Below are positions 40,625 to 50,416 of a stretch of 64,000 nucleotides of DNA, piece after piece. Origin of the DNA: Oscillospiraceae bacterium (lineage in GTDB: Bacteria > Bacillota_A > Clostridia > Oscillospirales > Oscillospiraceae); contig SVLP01000008.1 of the NCBI GenBank assembly GCA_015067895.1, positions 19,458-83,457 on the forward strand, in the 5' to 3' direction. A model generated the notes under the pieces. That model saw nothing but the letters and a program-made list of their open reading frames with translations. It was not told where the DNA came from and searched no databases. The position numbers and the translations under genes are program-made. Numbering within the stretch: position 1 is the stretch's first letter; each line of letters opens with the position of its first letter.

Positions 40625-41481
40625 TGGATCGCCGAGATTGGTGCCTGTCCATCGCCGGGATCCCCATCCGGCTGGAGCTGGAGCGGCCCGTTCCCATGAC
40701 CGATGCCTTCCGTCCCTTCCTGACGGAGCAGACGCCCCGGTATACCGGCCGGTTCCGGCAGGTGGAGGAGCTTCCCGCCTTTGACGGACGGGTGCTCCAC
40801 ACGGGCAACTGCTACCGGATCCACCCCTCGGGCCTGCGGAGCTTTTTCGATGCGCCCAGGGACATGACGCCCTACGCCCTGGCCCGGACGGATCACGAAG
40901 CGGGGACGATCCATGTGGACTATCTGGAAAAGGGCGGGCACTGCGTCAGCCAGATGGACAACAGCTTTTTTCACCTGGGCTTCGAGGGGCTGCTGATCCG
41001 TCAGGATCGGGTCTGCTTCCACGCCGCCTGCATCCGCACAGACCGTGGCGGGATCCTCTTTTCCGGCCCCTCGGGCATCGGAAAATCCACCCAGGCCCGG
41101 CTCTGGTGCGAGCACCGGGGCGCGGTGCTCATCAACGGTGACCGGCCCATCCTCCAGCGGACGGAGGCGGGCTTCCTGGCCTGGGGCTCGCCCTACGCGG
41201 GTTCTTCCCGGTGCCATGTCAACGAGTCCGTGCCTGTCAGCGCCCTGGTCTTCCTGGCACAGGAGCCATCCAACCGGATCCGGCGGCTGAAGCCTGGCGA
41301 GACCTTCCGCAGGATCTACGCAGGGCTTACCATGTATTCCTGGGATCCGGAGTTCGTGAACCGGGCCTGCGATCTGGCGATCGCGCTGGCGGGAAGTGTG
41401 CCCTGCTATGAATTTTGCTGTGTGCCCGATGGGACGGCGGTGGACTTCCTGGAGCGGCATCTGGAGGAGGATACCCCGTGA
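40624..41481 (+). CDS. Cassette B HPr-kinase/phosphorylase-like P-loop protein
   Basis: A 285-aa paralogue of 17365-18207. Walker A SGPSGIGKST lies near residues 145-155, preceded by FHAACIRTDRGGILF and followed by LINGDRPILQ and GSPYAGSS. The N-terminal 130 residues are specific to this group (both proteins have an AGIxI-x-E start). It overlaps peptide B by 1 nt and the radical SAM gene by 4 nt. The likely substrate is the peptide, perhaps its C-terminal Ser as in paeninodin-type clusters; this is inference. Confidence 0.8.
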   Translation: MDRRDWCLSIAGIPIRLELERPVPMTDAFRPFLTEQTPRYTGRFRQVEELPAFDGRVLHTGNCYRIHPSGLRSFFDAPRDMTPYALARTDHEAGTIHVDYLEKGGHCVSQMDNSFFHLGFEGLLIRQDRVCFHAACIRTDRGGILFSGPSGIGKSTQARLWCEHRGAVLINGDRPILQRTEAGFLAWGSPYAGSSRCHVNESVPVSALVFLAQEPSNRIRRLKPGETFRRIYAGLTMYSWDPEFVNRACDLAIALAGSVPCYEFCCVPDGTAVDFLERHLEEDTP

Positions 41482-42590
41482 CCGACATCCGAACCGCAGC
41501 GCTGACCGACCGCCTGTACAGCAAGGCCGCAGCCGGAAGCGTGCCCGTCAGCGGTACCTTTGAGCTCAGCCCCCTGTGCAATTTCGCCTGCCGGATGTGC
41601 TACATCCGCAAGACCCCTGCCGAGGTCAAAGCCCATGACCGTCCCATGCTGGGCCTTGCCGACTGGCTGCGCATCGCCCGGGAGGCCAGGGAGCAGGGCC
41701 TTGTGTTCCTGCTGCTGACCGGAGGCGAGCCCTTCCTGTGGCCGGAGCTCTGGGAGCTGTACGATGCTCTTGTGGATATGGGCATGCTGGTGGCCATCAA
41801 CACCAACGGCAGCCTCATCGACGACGCTGCCGTGGAAAAACTGAAGCGCCGACCGCCCCGGCGGGTGAACATCACCCTCTACGGCGGCAGAGACGAGACC
41901 TACGAACGCCTCTGCGGCGTGAAGGGCGTCTTTGCCCGGGTCGACCGGGCTATCCGCAGCCTGAAGGCGGCGGGCATCCCCGTGAAGCTCAACTGCTCCC
42001 TGACGCCCCACAACGAGGCGGATCTGGAGACCATCGTGGCCTATGCCAAAGCCCTGGAGCTCCCTCTGGATGTGGCCACCTACATGTTCCCGCCCATCCG
42101 CCGGGATCCTGACGCCGTCGGCGTCAACGACCGGTTCACCCCCATCGAGACGGCCCGCAACCGCCTGAAGAACATCGCCCTGCAGCAGGGCGACGCCGCC
42201 TGCCGTTCCTTCCTGGAGCGGGTGAAGCTGGGCTGCGCCGAGCCGCCGGGACTGGAGGAGGGCTGCTACGACCCTGTCGACGGCAGGGTTCGCTGCCGGG
42301 CGGGCAGAGCGTCCTTCTGGATCACCTGGGACGGCCTGATGACCGCCTGCGGCCTGATGCCCGAGCCCAAAGTCGACCTGACGGATCGCAGCTTCGCCGA
42401 ATGCTGGCAGGAGCTGACTGCCGCTGCCGGAGCCCTGCGGCTCAGCGGCGTCTGCAGCCGGTGCGAGCATCAGACCATCTGCCATCCCTGCGCGGCCATG
42501 GCTGCCGCAGAGACCGGCTCGTCCCAGGGCGTACCGAAATATCTGTGCCATGTGGCGAAGGAGCTGCGCCGTATGGCTGACGAGATCTGA
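41478..42590 (+). CDS. Cassette B radical SAM/SPASM peptide-modifying enzyme
   Basis: A 370-aa radical SAM protein, GTG start overlapping the kinase stop (GTGA) with GGAGGAGG upstream. CNFACRMC at residues 34-41 holds the 4Fe-4S cluster; LLTGGEPF follows. The SPASM region (RCRAGRASFWITWDGLMTACG, then CSRCEHQTICHPC and a final Cys) gives auxiliary-cluster ligands. It aligns with 18204-19331 throughout. It is the last enzyme of cassette B, 73 bp upstream of the SLH-anchored GH20 gene. Confidence 0.88.
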   Translation: MTDIRTAALTDRLYSKAAAGSVPVSGTFELSPLCNFACRMCYIRKTPAEVKAHDRPMLGLADWLRIAREAREQGLVFLLLTGGEPFLWPELWELYDALVDMGMLVAINTNGSLIDDAAVEKLKRRPPRRVNITLYGGRDETYERLCGVKGVFARVDRAIRSLKAAGIPVKLNCSLTPHNEADLETIVAYAKALELPLDVATYMFPPIRRDPDAVGVNDRFTPIETARNRLKNIALQQGDAACRSFLERVKLGCAEPPGLEEGCYDPVDGRVRCRAGRASFWITWDGLMTACGLMPEPKVDLTDRSFAECWQELTAAAGALRLSGVCSRCEHQTICHPCAAMAAAETGSSQGVPKYLCHVAKELRRMADEI

Positions 42591-42663
42591 GACAATTGCC
42601 GCCGGGCAATTTACATAGATCCCAATTCCTTACTTTGTAAAAATTACCAAGGAGGTAACGAAT

Positions 42664-45600
42664 ATGAACAAGCTGAAGAAGTTTGTTGCGCTGGCTCTGG
42701 TGCTGTGCATGATCCTGACCGTCATGCCCGTCTATGCAAGCGCAGCCTCGGAGGACTTCCTGCGGGTGTACCATGTGGACTGCGGCCGCAAGTTCTTCGA
42801 CACCGCCGATGTCGAGGAGCTCATCGATCTGCTCTCCGACAGCGGCTACACCCATCTGGAGCTGGCTCTGGGCAACAACGGCCTGCGGCTGATCCTGGAT
42901 GACATGTCCGTCCTGACCTATGACAGTGACGACGTTGCTGCAGGCATCCGGGCCGGCAACGTCGCCTATGCCCACGCAGGCGAGTGGTCTCAGGCCGAGA
43001 TGGACGCCATCATCGAATACGCCAACGAGCGCAGCATCGAGATCATCCCCCTCATCAACACCCCCGGCCACATGAACACCATCCTGGATGCCATGGAGTC
43101 CGTGGGCATCAGCGGCTCCTACAATGGTTCCGCCACCACCGTGGATGTGACCAACACCGGGGCCGTGGAATTCACCAAGGCTTTGGTCGCCAAGTATGCG
43201 GCATACTTTGCCTCCAGAGGCTGCACCTACTTCAACATGGGCGCTGACGAGTATGCCAATGACATCTACACCGACGGCGCCATGGGCTTCGGCCATTTGC
43301 AGAGCAAGGGCCTGTACGGCAAGTTCGCCGACTATGTCAACGATGTCGCCGCCATCATCAAGGACGCGGGCATGACCCCCATCGCCTTCAACGACGGCCT
43401 GTACTTCGCGGGCGACGACACCGCCTTTGACACCGACATCGTGGCCGCCTACTGGACTTCCGGCTGGGGCAGCTACAGCGTGGCCTCCGCCGCCGCCCTG
43501 GCGGGCAAGGGCCACAAGATCCTGAACACCAACGACGGCTGGTATTATGTCCTGGGCCGCGCCTCCGGCACCTATGGTTACAGCGGCGCATCCAGAGCAG
43601 TCGTCAGCACCCCCGTCACCGACGTTCCCGGCAGCGATGATCCTGCCGTCATCGGCGCCATGGCCTGCCTGTGGTGCGATACGCCCAGCGTCAGCTACGC
43701 TTCCTATGAGGAGAACGTCAGTACCCTGATCGAGACCCTGGCCGACAGCAACCCCGGCTATTTTGTGGCTGCTTCCTCCAAGGATGAGCCCATCGCCACC
43801 GAGCCCGCTGAGACCGATCCCCCTGCGGACGACAAGGCCCCCGCTGACGAGGTCATCGAGGAGCGTTCCATCACAGTGCTCATGGGCCAGACCGTCACCG
43901 ACGTCATCGAGGGCGCCGACTGCTCCGGTACTTACAGCAACGAGTATGTCTCCGTCAGCGCAGAATACGAGTATGTCGAGGCCGGTACGGAGACGATCCT
44001 GGGTGACCAGATCAGTGTTTCCAACAGCTATGGCTGGTCTGATACCGGCGTCATCAAGTCCGGCGACCATTATCTGGTGCTGGATGGCTCCGGGCTGTCC
44101 GCGACCACCGATGTGAGCAAGGCCACAGAATTCACGGTCACCCGTTCCGGCAGCAACCAGTACACGATCAAGAGCGGAAGCTATTTCCTGAGTTACAGCA
44201 ACAGCACGGTCAGTGCTTCCACGAGCTCTTACAGCTGGTCTTACAGCAGCAGCTACGGCTTCTACCGCAGCAGCTACAACAGCAGATCCTATCTGACTTA
44301 TTCCAACGGCTCCTGGATCACCTCCGGCAGCGCCAACAGCAGCAACAGAACCCATCTGTACGAGGTGGATACCGTGACCACCGGGGCCGTTGACGAGACC
44401 ACCGTCACCTTCACCGGCTTGAAGGTGGGCACCACCATCGTCACCGTGGGTAATGTCCGCTATACCGTCACCGTGAAGCCCGAGGATCTGACCGGCGTTT
44501 CCGGCCTGCAGATGGAATTCTGGGTCACCAACCGGCCTGTGACGCCCAGTGATTTCGACTATTCCACCACCACGCAGAATAATGAGCTCCGGCGTGTTTA
44601 TGCCACCATTTCCGCAGCAGACGCCTACGGCGAGAAGGGTGTGGCGCTGAGCAAGCTGGCTCCCGCTGCCGGTATGGTCGGCACCGACAACGGCGATCAG
44701 CCCGCCGTGTTCTGGATGGGCCGTCTGCTGCACTACAACAGCAGCGAGACGACCAATGGCTGGGACTACGGCCACCAGAACAGAGGCGGCGGCAACGACA
44801 AGACCAAGGTCGGTGACGCAGTCCAGTCTGTCCGCTACTATGGCGGCAAGTGGTCTGTGTACACAGGCACCGAGTGGGTCGATGTGGATACCGGAAGCAA
44901 CACCCGCACGGCCAACCAAATGAACGACCAGCTGGTCGTTTACTACCGCCAGGAGACCACCGTCACCAAGGAGGTCACGACCTACGTGGTGGACTGGGGC
45001 CCTGACTATGATGACTACGGCGGCAACAATGCGTATGTCCTGCTGGATTTCGCGGTGATGTATCCCTCCGCAAATGAGCGTGTGCCCAATTCTTTCCCCA
45101 ACACCACCGAGGGCTCCAAGACGATCGCCTTCCACTGCGTGTCCGGCGACCCCACGGTCACGGCCGACGGCACCACCCGCTATCGTACCCTGGGCGAGAT
45201 CCTGGGTGTCGGCACTGTGACCCACGAGATCTACATGATTACGCTGACCCCCACCAGCGACAACAAGAACACAAAGCTCTCCAGCTCCACTGCCAGCGGC
45301 AACCGCAGCTACACCTACAGCGGCACGGAGAAGGCCGTCTGGGTCGATGACGAGATGAACCTGGGCAAGTTTGCCCCCGAAAGCCTGCGCCATGAGGATT
45401 TCCATGTGGGCGGCGATCCCATCGTCCCCCGGCTGAAGATCTACAATCAGCAGGGTATGCTGGTCACCTACTACCTGCGGACCAAGGCCTCTGAGACCGC
45501 GCTGACCGTCCACTATATGGACAGGAACGCCGGTGATACCCAGTTCCATGAATATGGCATCGCTGTGGAGGAGGGCACCCTGTTCAGCAAGGATATGGCC

Positions 45601-47661
45601 CTGGACGATCCCTGGAAGGGCCCCCTGGTGAACGGCGAGGTCAAGAACTACTATGGCAACAAGGAAACGGTCAGCGCTGATCTGACCAAGCTGACCGGTA
45701 TCGGCGCACAGTACCTCTACAGCGAGTACACCTGCGTTGAGGTGCGGGTCAGCGAGGATCAGAAGCACGTCTACCTGTACTACGAGTTCAAGCCGGAGGC
45801 GAATTTCGTTGTGGACTTCGGTCTGCCTGTTCAGATCGATGCGAAGACGGATCTGCATGACAGTCTGAAGGATGCCGAGATCACGGCTGTGGAGTGCACC
45901 AGCGTGTATTCCCGCTATGGCCGGATCGATGTGGACGGTACCAGCATCACCTATACGCCCATGAGAACCATCCAGGGCGTGGATTCCTTTGTCATCGTTG
46001 TCGACACGAAGGATCCCACCGGGATCCTGGATGCGACCAAAACGAAGGTCGCCTTCCGCGTCTATATCTATCCCGCGACCACCGTCTACTACGACGAGAC
46101 CTTCGCCACCCTGAACGGCAGCTGGACTGTTTCCGGCTCCGTCGACAGCGCACAGGAGGTGCAGAAGGCCGGTGAGACTGGCCTGAACTACGGCTTCACC
46201 GGAGCCTATGACGGTGCCATGCGCACCGACGCCGTGTCCATCCAGACCGGCGATACCGCAGTGTTCACCTTCACCGGCACCGGTGTTGAGATCTACGCCA
46301 ACTCCACCACCGACTCCGGCGTCGTGACCGCCGTGATCTACGGCAAAAATACCGCAGGCAAGGAGGTCATTGAGAAGGTCTATCTGGTGGATACCGTTGC
46401 CAAGGACGGCATCGATCCCTCCACCACCGGCGGCCAGGCGCAGAACTCCTATGGCCTGCCCATCATCTCCGTGGCCGGTCTGAGCCACGGCACCCACCGG
46501 GTGGAGCTGTTCCACAGCGGTGCGGGCGAGAAGAATGTCATTCTGGATGGCTTCCGCGTCACCGATACCCTGGGCGATCTGGACAATGACGCCTTTGCCG
46601 CCAGCGAGCGGGATCCCGCCTTCGTCGAGCTGCGCAACGCTGTCCTGACCGCGCTGAATATCGAGATCAGTGATGTCGAGCCCGATGACATGGTCGGTGT
46701 CGTGTCCGGACAGGTCTTTGAGGCACTGGAGGACGACCTGAACGGTGCGCTGGTGCTCAGCGGCAATACCGGCTATGATGTGGCCGACCTGCTGAAGAAC
46801 GGCCCCAAGAACGAGCTGTTCCTGCGCAAGGGCGAGTCCGTCAGCTTCGACCTGGGCAGCCGCAGGGCCCAGATCGGCCTGAAGGCCCTGAACGACGCCG
46901 TCACCTACACCGTCAACGGCAAGGCCGGTCAGATCGATACCTCCGTGGATATGTTCTACGGCAGCGTCACCGGCATGGTCACCATCGTCAATACCGGCGA
47001 CGGCATCCTCTCCGTTACCAAGCTGAAGGCCTTTGGCGCGGACTCCGCCGACGAGGCCCTGGAGCCCATCAGCGAGAAGCTGGTCACCCATGCCCTGCAG
47101 ATGATGGGCATCATCGAGAAGCCCGAGCCCGTCAATCCCTTCGTGGATGTGGCCGAGGGCAGCTGGTACTATGACAGCGTCCTGTGGGCTGTGGAGAACG
47201 GCATCACCACCGGCGCCGACGCCACCCACTTCCTGCCCGACGCCATCTGCCAGCGCGCTTCCGTGGTCACCTTCCTGTGGCGGGCCGCAGGCAGCCCCGA
47301 GCCCGAGTCCACCGTCAATCCCTTCGTGGACGTGACCGAGGACGCCTTCTTCTACAAGGCCGTCCTGTGGGCCGTGGAGAAGGGAATCACCAACGGCGTG
47401 GACGCCACCCACTTCGCTCCCTTCAACTCCTGCAGCCGTGCCCAGGTCGTCACCTTCCTGTGGCGCGCCAAGGGCAGCCCCGCTGCCTCCGCTGGCAACC
47501 CCTTCAGCGACGTGGCTGAGGGCCAGTGGTACACCAACGCCGTCCTGTGGGCCGTGAAGAACGGCATCACCAACGGCATGAGCAGCACCCTCTTCGGCGT
47601 GGAAAGCATCTGCAACCGCGCCCAGATCGTCACCTTCCTGTACCGCGCCAGCACCAAGTAA
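42664..47661 (+). CDS. Giant secreted GH20 hexosaminidase-like protein anchored by three SLH domains
   Basis: A 1665-aa protein; AAGGAGG lies upstream. Residues 1-27 are a signal peptide; the GH20 domain spans about 29-375 with the Asp195-Glu196 pair in [11 protein letters not shown]. An acidic/Pro linker and a Ser/Tyr-rich beta module (about 460-590) follow, then long beta-rich regions. Residues about 1040-1480 resemble the C-terminal half of the giant at 9649. Three SLH domains (starts near 1490, 1547 and 1608, each NPFxDV...W/FYxxAVLWAV-x-NGIT) attach it to the cell wall polymer. It likely trims N-acetylhexosamines from host or dietary glycans at the cell surface. It is the catalytic paralogue of the skin-borne protein. 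Confidence 0.9.
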   Translation: MNKLKKFVALALVLCMILTVMPVYASAASEDFLRVYHVDCGRKFFDTADVEELIDLLSDSGYTHLELALGNNGLRLILDDMSVLTYDSDDVAAGIRAGNVAYAHAGEWSQAEMDAIIEYANERSIEIIPLINTPGHMNTILDAMESVGISGSYNGSATTVDVTNTGAVEFTKALVAKYAAYFASRGCTYFNMGADEYANDIYTDGAMGFGHLQSKGLYGKFADYVNDVAAIIKDAGMTPIAFNDGLYFAGDDTAFDTDIVAAYWTSGWGSYSVASAAALAGKGHKILNTNDGWYYVLGRASGTYGYSGASRAVVSTPVTDVPGSDDPAVIGAMACLWCDTPSVSYASYEENVSTLIETLADSNPGYFVAASSKDEPIATEPAETDPPADDKAPADEVIEERSITVLMGQTVTDVIEGADCSGTYSNEYVSVSAEYEYVEAGTETILGDQISVSNSYGWSDTGVIKSGDHYLVLDGSGLSATTDVSKATEFTVTRSGSNQYTIKSGSYFLSYSNSTVSASTSSYSWSYSSSYGFYRSSYNSRSYLTYSNGSWITSGSANSSNRTHLYEVDTVTTGAVDETTVTFTGLKVGTTIVTVGNVRYTVTVKPEDLTGVSGLQMEFWVTNRPVTPSDFDYSTTTQNNELRRVYATISAADAYGEKGVALSKLAPAAGMVGTDNGDQPAVFWMGRLLHYNSSETTNGWDYGHQNRGGGNDKTKVGDAVQSVRYYGGKWSVYTGTEWVDVDTGSNTRTANQMNDQLVVYYRQETTVTKEVTTYVVDWGPDYDDYGGNNAYVLLDFAVMYPSANERVPNSFPNTTEGSKTIAFHCVSGDPTVTADGTTRYRTLGEILGVGTVTHEIYMITLTPTSDNKNTKLSSSTASGNRSYTYSGTEKAVWVDDEMNLGKFAPESLRHEDFHVGGDPIVPRLKIYNQQGMLVTYYLRTKASETALTVHYMDRNAGDTQFHEYGIAVEEGTLFSKDMALDDPWKGPLVNGEVKNYYGNKETVSADLTKLTGIGAQYLYSEYTCVEVRVSEDQKHVYLYYEFKPEANFVVDFGLPVQIDAKTDLHDSLKDAEITAVECTSVYSRYGRIDVDGTSITYTPMRTIQGVDSFVIVVDTKDPTGILDATKTKVAFRVYIYPATTVYYDETFATLNGSWTVSGSVDSAQEVQKAGETGLNYGFTGAYDGAMRTDAVSIQTGDTAVFTFTGTGVEIYANSTTDSGVVTAVIYGKNTAGKEVIEKVYLVDTVAKDGIDPSTTGGQAQNSYGLPIISVAGLSHGTHRVELFHSGAGEKNVILDGFRVTDTLGDLDNDAFAASERDPAFVELRNAVLTALNIEISDVEPDDMVGVVSGQVFEALEDDLNGALVLSGNTGYDVADLLKNGPKNELFLRKGESVSFDLGSRRAQIGLKALNDAVTYTVNGKAGQIDTSVDMFYGSVTGMVTIVNTGDGILSVTKLKAFGADSADEALEPISEKLVTHALQMMGIIEKPEPVNPFVDVAEGSWYYDSVLWAVENGITTGADATHFLPDAICQRASVVTFLWRAAGSPEPESTVNPFVDVTEDAFFYKAVLWAVEKGITNGVDATHFAPFNSCSRAQVVTFLWRAKGSPAASAGNPFSDVAEGQWYTNAVLWAVKNGITNGMSSTLFGVESICNRAQIVTFLYRASTK

Positions 47662-47679
47662 AGGCTCAACAATGAAATG

Positions 47680-47708
47680 ACCGCCCCTGCTCCGGCAGGG
47701 GCGGTTTT
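47680..47708 (+). terminator. Terminator of the SLH/GH20 gene
   Basis: ACCGCCCCTGC-TCCG-GCAGGGGCGGT followed by TTT. Confidence 0.9.
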
Positions 47709-47740
47709 CTGCGCATTTCTTGCGGTTTCCTGCGGAAATG

Positions 47741-47769
47741 TTGACAGGAACGGGGAACCGCAGTAGAAT
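47741..47769 (+). promoter_or_regulatory. Sigma-A promoter for the small membrane protein at 47800
   Basis: Perfect TTGACA (47741-47746), 17-nt spacer, TAGAAT (47764-47769). Confidence 0.75.
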
Positions 47770-47799
47770 AATCGGGATTTTTTACCGGGAGGGATAAAT

Positions 47800-48060
47800 G
47801 TGACTGACATCATCAAGGAATTCAATATGATCTCGCTGCTGGTGATCCTGCTGGGCGTCTACGCCGCCTATACCGATGGCTTCCTCCATGCCCTCCGTGG
47901 TTCCCTGCTCAGCGACGATTCCGTGGTGGTCATGGCCATCGCCATCGTCCTGCTGCTGATCCTGCGCTATTACCACTACTCCTACCTCAAGTACAAGTAC
48001 AGCTACGAGGATCAGCTGGCCCAGGAGCTGGAGGAGGAAGCGGTTCCTGTCAATTCTTAA
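47800..48060 (+). CDS. Small membrane protein, 86 aa
   Basis: GTG start with GGGAGGG 5 nt upstream; an ATG two bases earlier is out of frame. Two hydrophobic segments (SLLVILLGVYAAY, and VVVMAIAIVLLLIL) flank a short loop, followed by a Tyr-rich, then acidic cytoplasmic tail (YEDQLAQELEEEAVP). Not recognised. It precedes the LTA-synthase-like gene but each has its own upstream region. Confidence 0.65.
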   Translation: MTDIIKEFNMISLLVILLGVYAAYTDGFLHALRGSLLSDDSVVVMAIAIVLLLILRYYHYSYLKYKYSYEDQLAQELEEEAVPVNS

Positions 48061-48165
48061 GTTATTTCAATTTTCACGGAATATTCATACTTTTTCCGAA
48101 AAAATGTGTATAATGAAGAACCGTTGACTATAATCACTAAATCTGAATGTAAGGAGTTGGACGTA

Positions 48166-49713
48166 TTGCACATACAAACCTCCGCCCAGCATACCCGGAA
48201 GACCCTCATCCGGGGCGCGCTGACGGCCATTTGCCTGCTGGCAGGCAATCTGGTGTTTTTCCTGACCATCTGGATGGCCAGCAAATATGACAAGGTCACC
48301 CTCGACCAGTTCATCTATCAGCTCAAGTCCTCTGCCGCCGGAGCCAACCGCTCCCTGCGCAACAGCGCGGTGGTTCGTGTGGGCGTCTACGGCGTGGCCG
48401 CCACCGTGCTGGAGCTGACCCTCTACTGGCTGTGCTCCGGCAACGTGCTGAAGAGCATCAAAAACAGCCGCATTTACCGCAAATTCCACGATACCCGCTT
48501 CAGCCGCTTCATCGTCCGCCGGGCTGTGGCCCTGGTGCTGGCGGTGCTGCTGTTCTCCTGCAGCCTGTTCACCGTGAAGCTGAACCTGATCGAGTTCGTC
48601 AGCGCGGCCACCACCGAGTCCTCCTTTATCGCCGATCACTATGTCGACCCCAATTACGCGGATCTGACCTTCCCTGAGCAGAAGCGGAACCTCATTTACA
48701 TCTTCCTGGAGAGCATGGAGACCACCTTCGGCGAGACCGAGGCCGGCGGCCCCATCTACGACAACTTCATCCCCGAGCTGACGAAGCTTGCGGAGGAAAA
48801 TGTGAACTTCTCCAATGACGATGGCTTCGGCGGCGCCCTGAGCTTCTCCGGCACCACCTGGACGGCCGCCGCCATGGTCACCCAGACCTCCGGCCTGAAT
48901 GTCCAGGTTCCCCTGGAGGCCAATTACTTCGGCGGCAAGGACGGCTATATGCCCGGCGTGGTCTCCATCGGCGAGATCCTGGAGCGCGAGGGCTACAACC
49001 AGACCCTGCTTGTCGGCTCCGACGCGGAGTTCGGCGGCCGGGATGCCTACTTCACCGAGCACGGCAATTACAACATCGTCGATCTGAACACCCTGAAGGA
49101 GCGGGGCTGGCTGAGAGAGGACTACCGCAAGTGGTGGGGCTTTGAGGACGCCAAGCTCTTCAACGTGGCCAAGCTGGAGCTGGCCGCTCTGGCAGCCGAG
49201 GGAGAGCCCTTCAATTTCACCATGCTCACCTGCGACACCCATTTCCCCAACGGCTACAAGTGCTACGACTGCGAGAAGGAGTACCCCGAGCGGTATCCCC
49301 GGGTCATGCGCTGCTCCGCCCGGAAGGTCTATGACTTCATCGAGTGGTGCAAGCAGCAGAGCTGGTATGAGAATACCACCATCGTCCTGTGCGGTGACCA
49401 CCTGACCATGGATCCCAACTTCATGGAGGGCGTGGACGAGAATTACGTCCGCACGGTCTACAACTGCATCATCAACCCTGCGGTGGAGCCCGTGAACGAG
49501 AAGAACCGGGAGTTCGGCACCTTCGACATGTTCCCCACCACCCTGGCCGCCATGGGCGTTCAGATCGAGGGCGACCGTCTGGGCCTGGGCACCAACCTGT
49601 TCTCCGCCAAGCCCACCCTCTGCGAGCTCTACGGCTTCGAGACCCTGGACTGGGAGCTGCAGAAGCGCTCCGAGTTTTATAATGAACGGTTCCTCGGCTT
49701 GGAGAGAGAATAA
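48166..49713 (+). CDS. LTA synthase/phosphoglycerol transferase-like sulfatase-fold membrane enzyme
   Basis: A 515-aa protein with three to four N-terminal transmembrane segments (to about 160) and an extracellular alkaline-phosphatase-fold domain. The metal/catalytic motifs are NLIYIFLESMETTF (metal-binding Glu), the GTTWTAAAM catalytic Thr region, VGSDAEFGG, TCDTHFPNGY and LCGDHLTM. This is the LtaS/MdoB group that moves glycerol phosphate from phosphatidylglycerol to a glycan or teichoic acid. The TTG at 48166 follows AAGGAG; the upstream ATG at 48106 lies inside a TATAAT element and is rejected. Confidence 0.85.
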   Translation: MHIQTSAQHTRKTLIRGALTAICLLAGNLVFFLTIWMASKYDKVTLDQFIYQLKSSAAGANRSLRNSAVVRVGVYGVAATVLELTLYWLCSGNVLKSIKNSRIYRKFHDTRFSRFIVRRAVALVLAVLLFSCSLFTVKLNLIEFVSAATTESSFIADHYVDPNYADLTFPEQKRNLIYIFLESMETTFGETEAGGPIYDNFIPELTKLAEENVNFSNDDGFGGALSFSGTTWTAAAMVTQTSGLNVQVPLEANYFGGKDGYMPGVVSIGEILEREGYNQTLLVGSDAEFGGRDAYFTEHGNYNIVDLNTLKERGWLREDYRKWWGFEDAKLFNVAKLELAALAAEGEPFNFTMLTCDTHFPNGYKCYDCEKEYPERYPRVMRCSARKVYDFIEWCKQQSWYENTTIVLCGDHLTMDPNFMEGVDENYVRTVYNCIINPAVEPVNEKNREFGTFDMFPTTLAAMGVQIEGDRLGLGTNLFSAKPTLCELYGFETLDWELQKRSEFYNERFLGLERE

Positions 49714-49732
49714 TTCCTGCTTGATAACCAAA

Positions 49733-49771
49733 ACGGCCCAGGTCACAGAACAAATCGTGGCCTGGGTCGTT
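49733..49771 (+). terminator. Terminator of the LTA-synthase-like gene
   Basis: ACGGCCCAGGTCAC paired with GTGGCCTGGGTCGT, followed by TATT. Confidence 0.75.
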
Positions 49772-49794
49772 ATTATGCTGTCAAAAATGGGTAT

Positions 49795-50370
49795 TCAATT
49801 GAAGTATTCTGCAAATACATCCCAGATTTCGCCGTTGCGCTCATAAGAGGCTTCTCTGATGGTCGAACCCTGATCTGTTTTGCCCTTTATCTGATCACGG
49901 TCAAATTTTTCTTTCAAATCCTGGAATTCGCCCTTTCGCCAGGTCATGGTTGCCACATCGATATAGTAGGCATCAAAAACTTGGTGAGGTGCTGTGTAGT
50001 AGAGTACGATCTCCATACCATCTGGGGTAGCGGCAGCGTAGGTTCCTGTCTCTCCCTGAACAGAGCCTGTTGTGCCGTATGCCTTCACATGGTCAATGGT
50101 GAAGATCATCTTCCTTTCGACGAGGTCATAGGCAAACAGTCCATACCGCGTGTAGAAGATAACCTGATCTTCATCCTCATAAATGATGGGGGCTCCGATT
50201 CCTCCAAAGGCATCGCCATCAAGCCTATCAACGGACAACTGTTTCAGGGAATCGGGGGCGATTACCTCCGGCTCAGTGGGGAGAATGCTTTCTGCGGGCG
50301 GGGCTGGGGTGCAGGCGCATACTCCCACCAACAAAAATAGAACGGTAATGAATGAAATACATTTTTTCAT
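49795..50370 (-). CDS. Putative lipoprotein of unknown function
   Basis: A 191-aa protein: MKKCISFITVLFLLVGVCAC gives a signal peptide with a lipobox (GVCAC). After a Pro-rich spacer the mature part has repeated beta segments (PIIYEDEDQVIFYTRYGLFAYDL, DGMEIVLYYTAPHQVFDAYYID) suggesting a small beta-propeller-like or barrel fold. The start at 50370 is preceded by AGAAGGGG. It lies 47 nt after the amidase gene and is probably co-transcribed with it. Base composition is lower in GC than the flanking genes. Confidence 0.7.
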   Translation of the reverse strand: MKKCISFITVLFLLVGVCACTPAPPAESILPTEPEVIAPDSLKQLSVDRLDGDAFGGIGAPIIYEDEDQVIFYTRYGLFAYDLVERKMIFTIDHVKAYGTTGSVQGETGTYAAATPDGMEIVLYYTAPHQVFDAYYIDVATMTWRKGEFQDLKEKFDRDQIKGKTDQGSTIREASYERNGEIWDVFAEYFN

Positions 50371-50416
50371 AGCAGACCCCTTCTTTTGGATGAAATAGGC
50401 TAACCAATTTGTTGGG

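Noticed and set aside
42442..47412. 1656-codon open frame on the minus strand
   Set aside because: Antisense shadow of the SLH/GH20 gene; no start signal or domain.
48106..48165. ATG start at 48106 for the LTA-synthase-like gene
   Set aside because: This ATG is part of a TATAATG promoter element and has no ribosome site; the TTG at 48166 follows AAGGAG.
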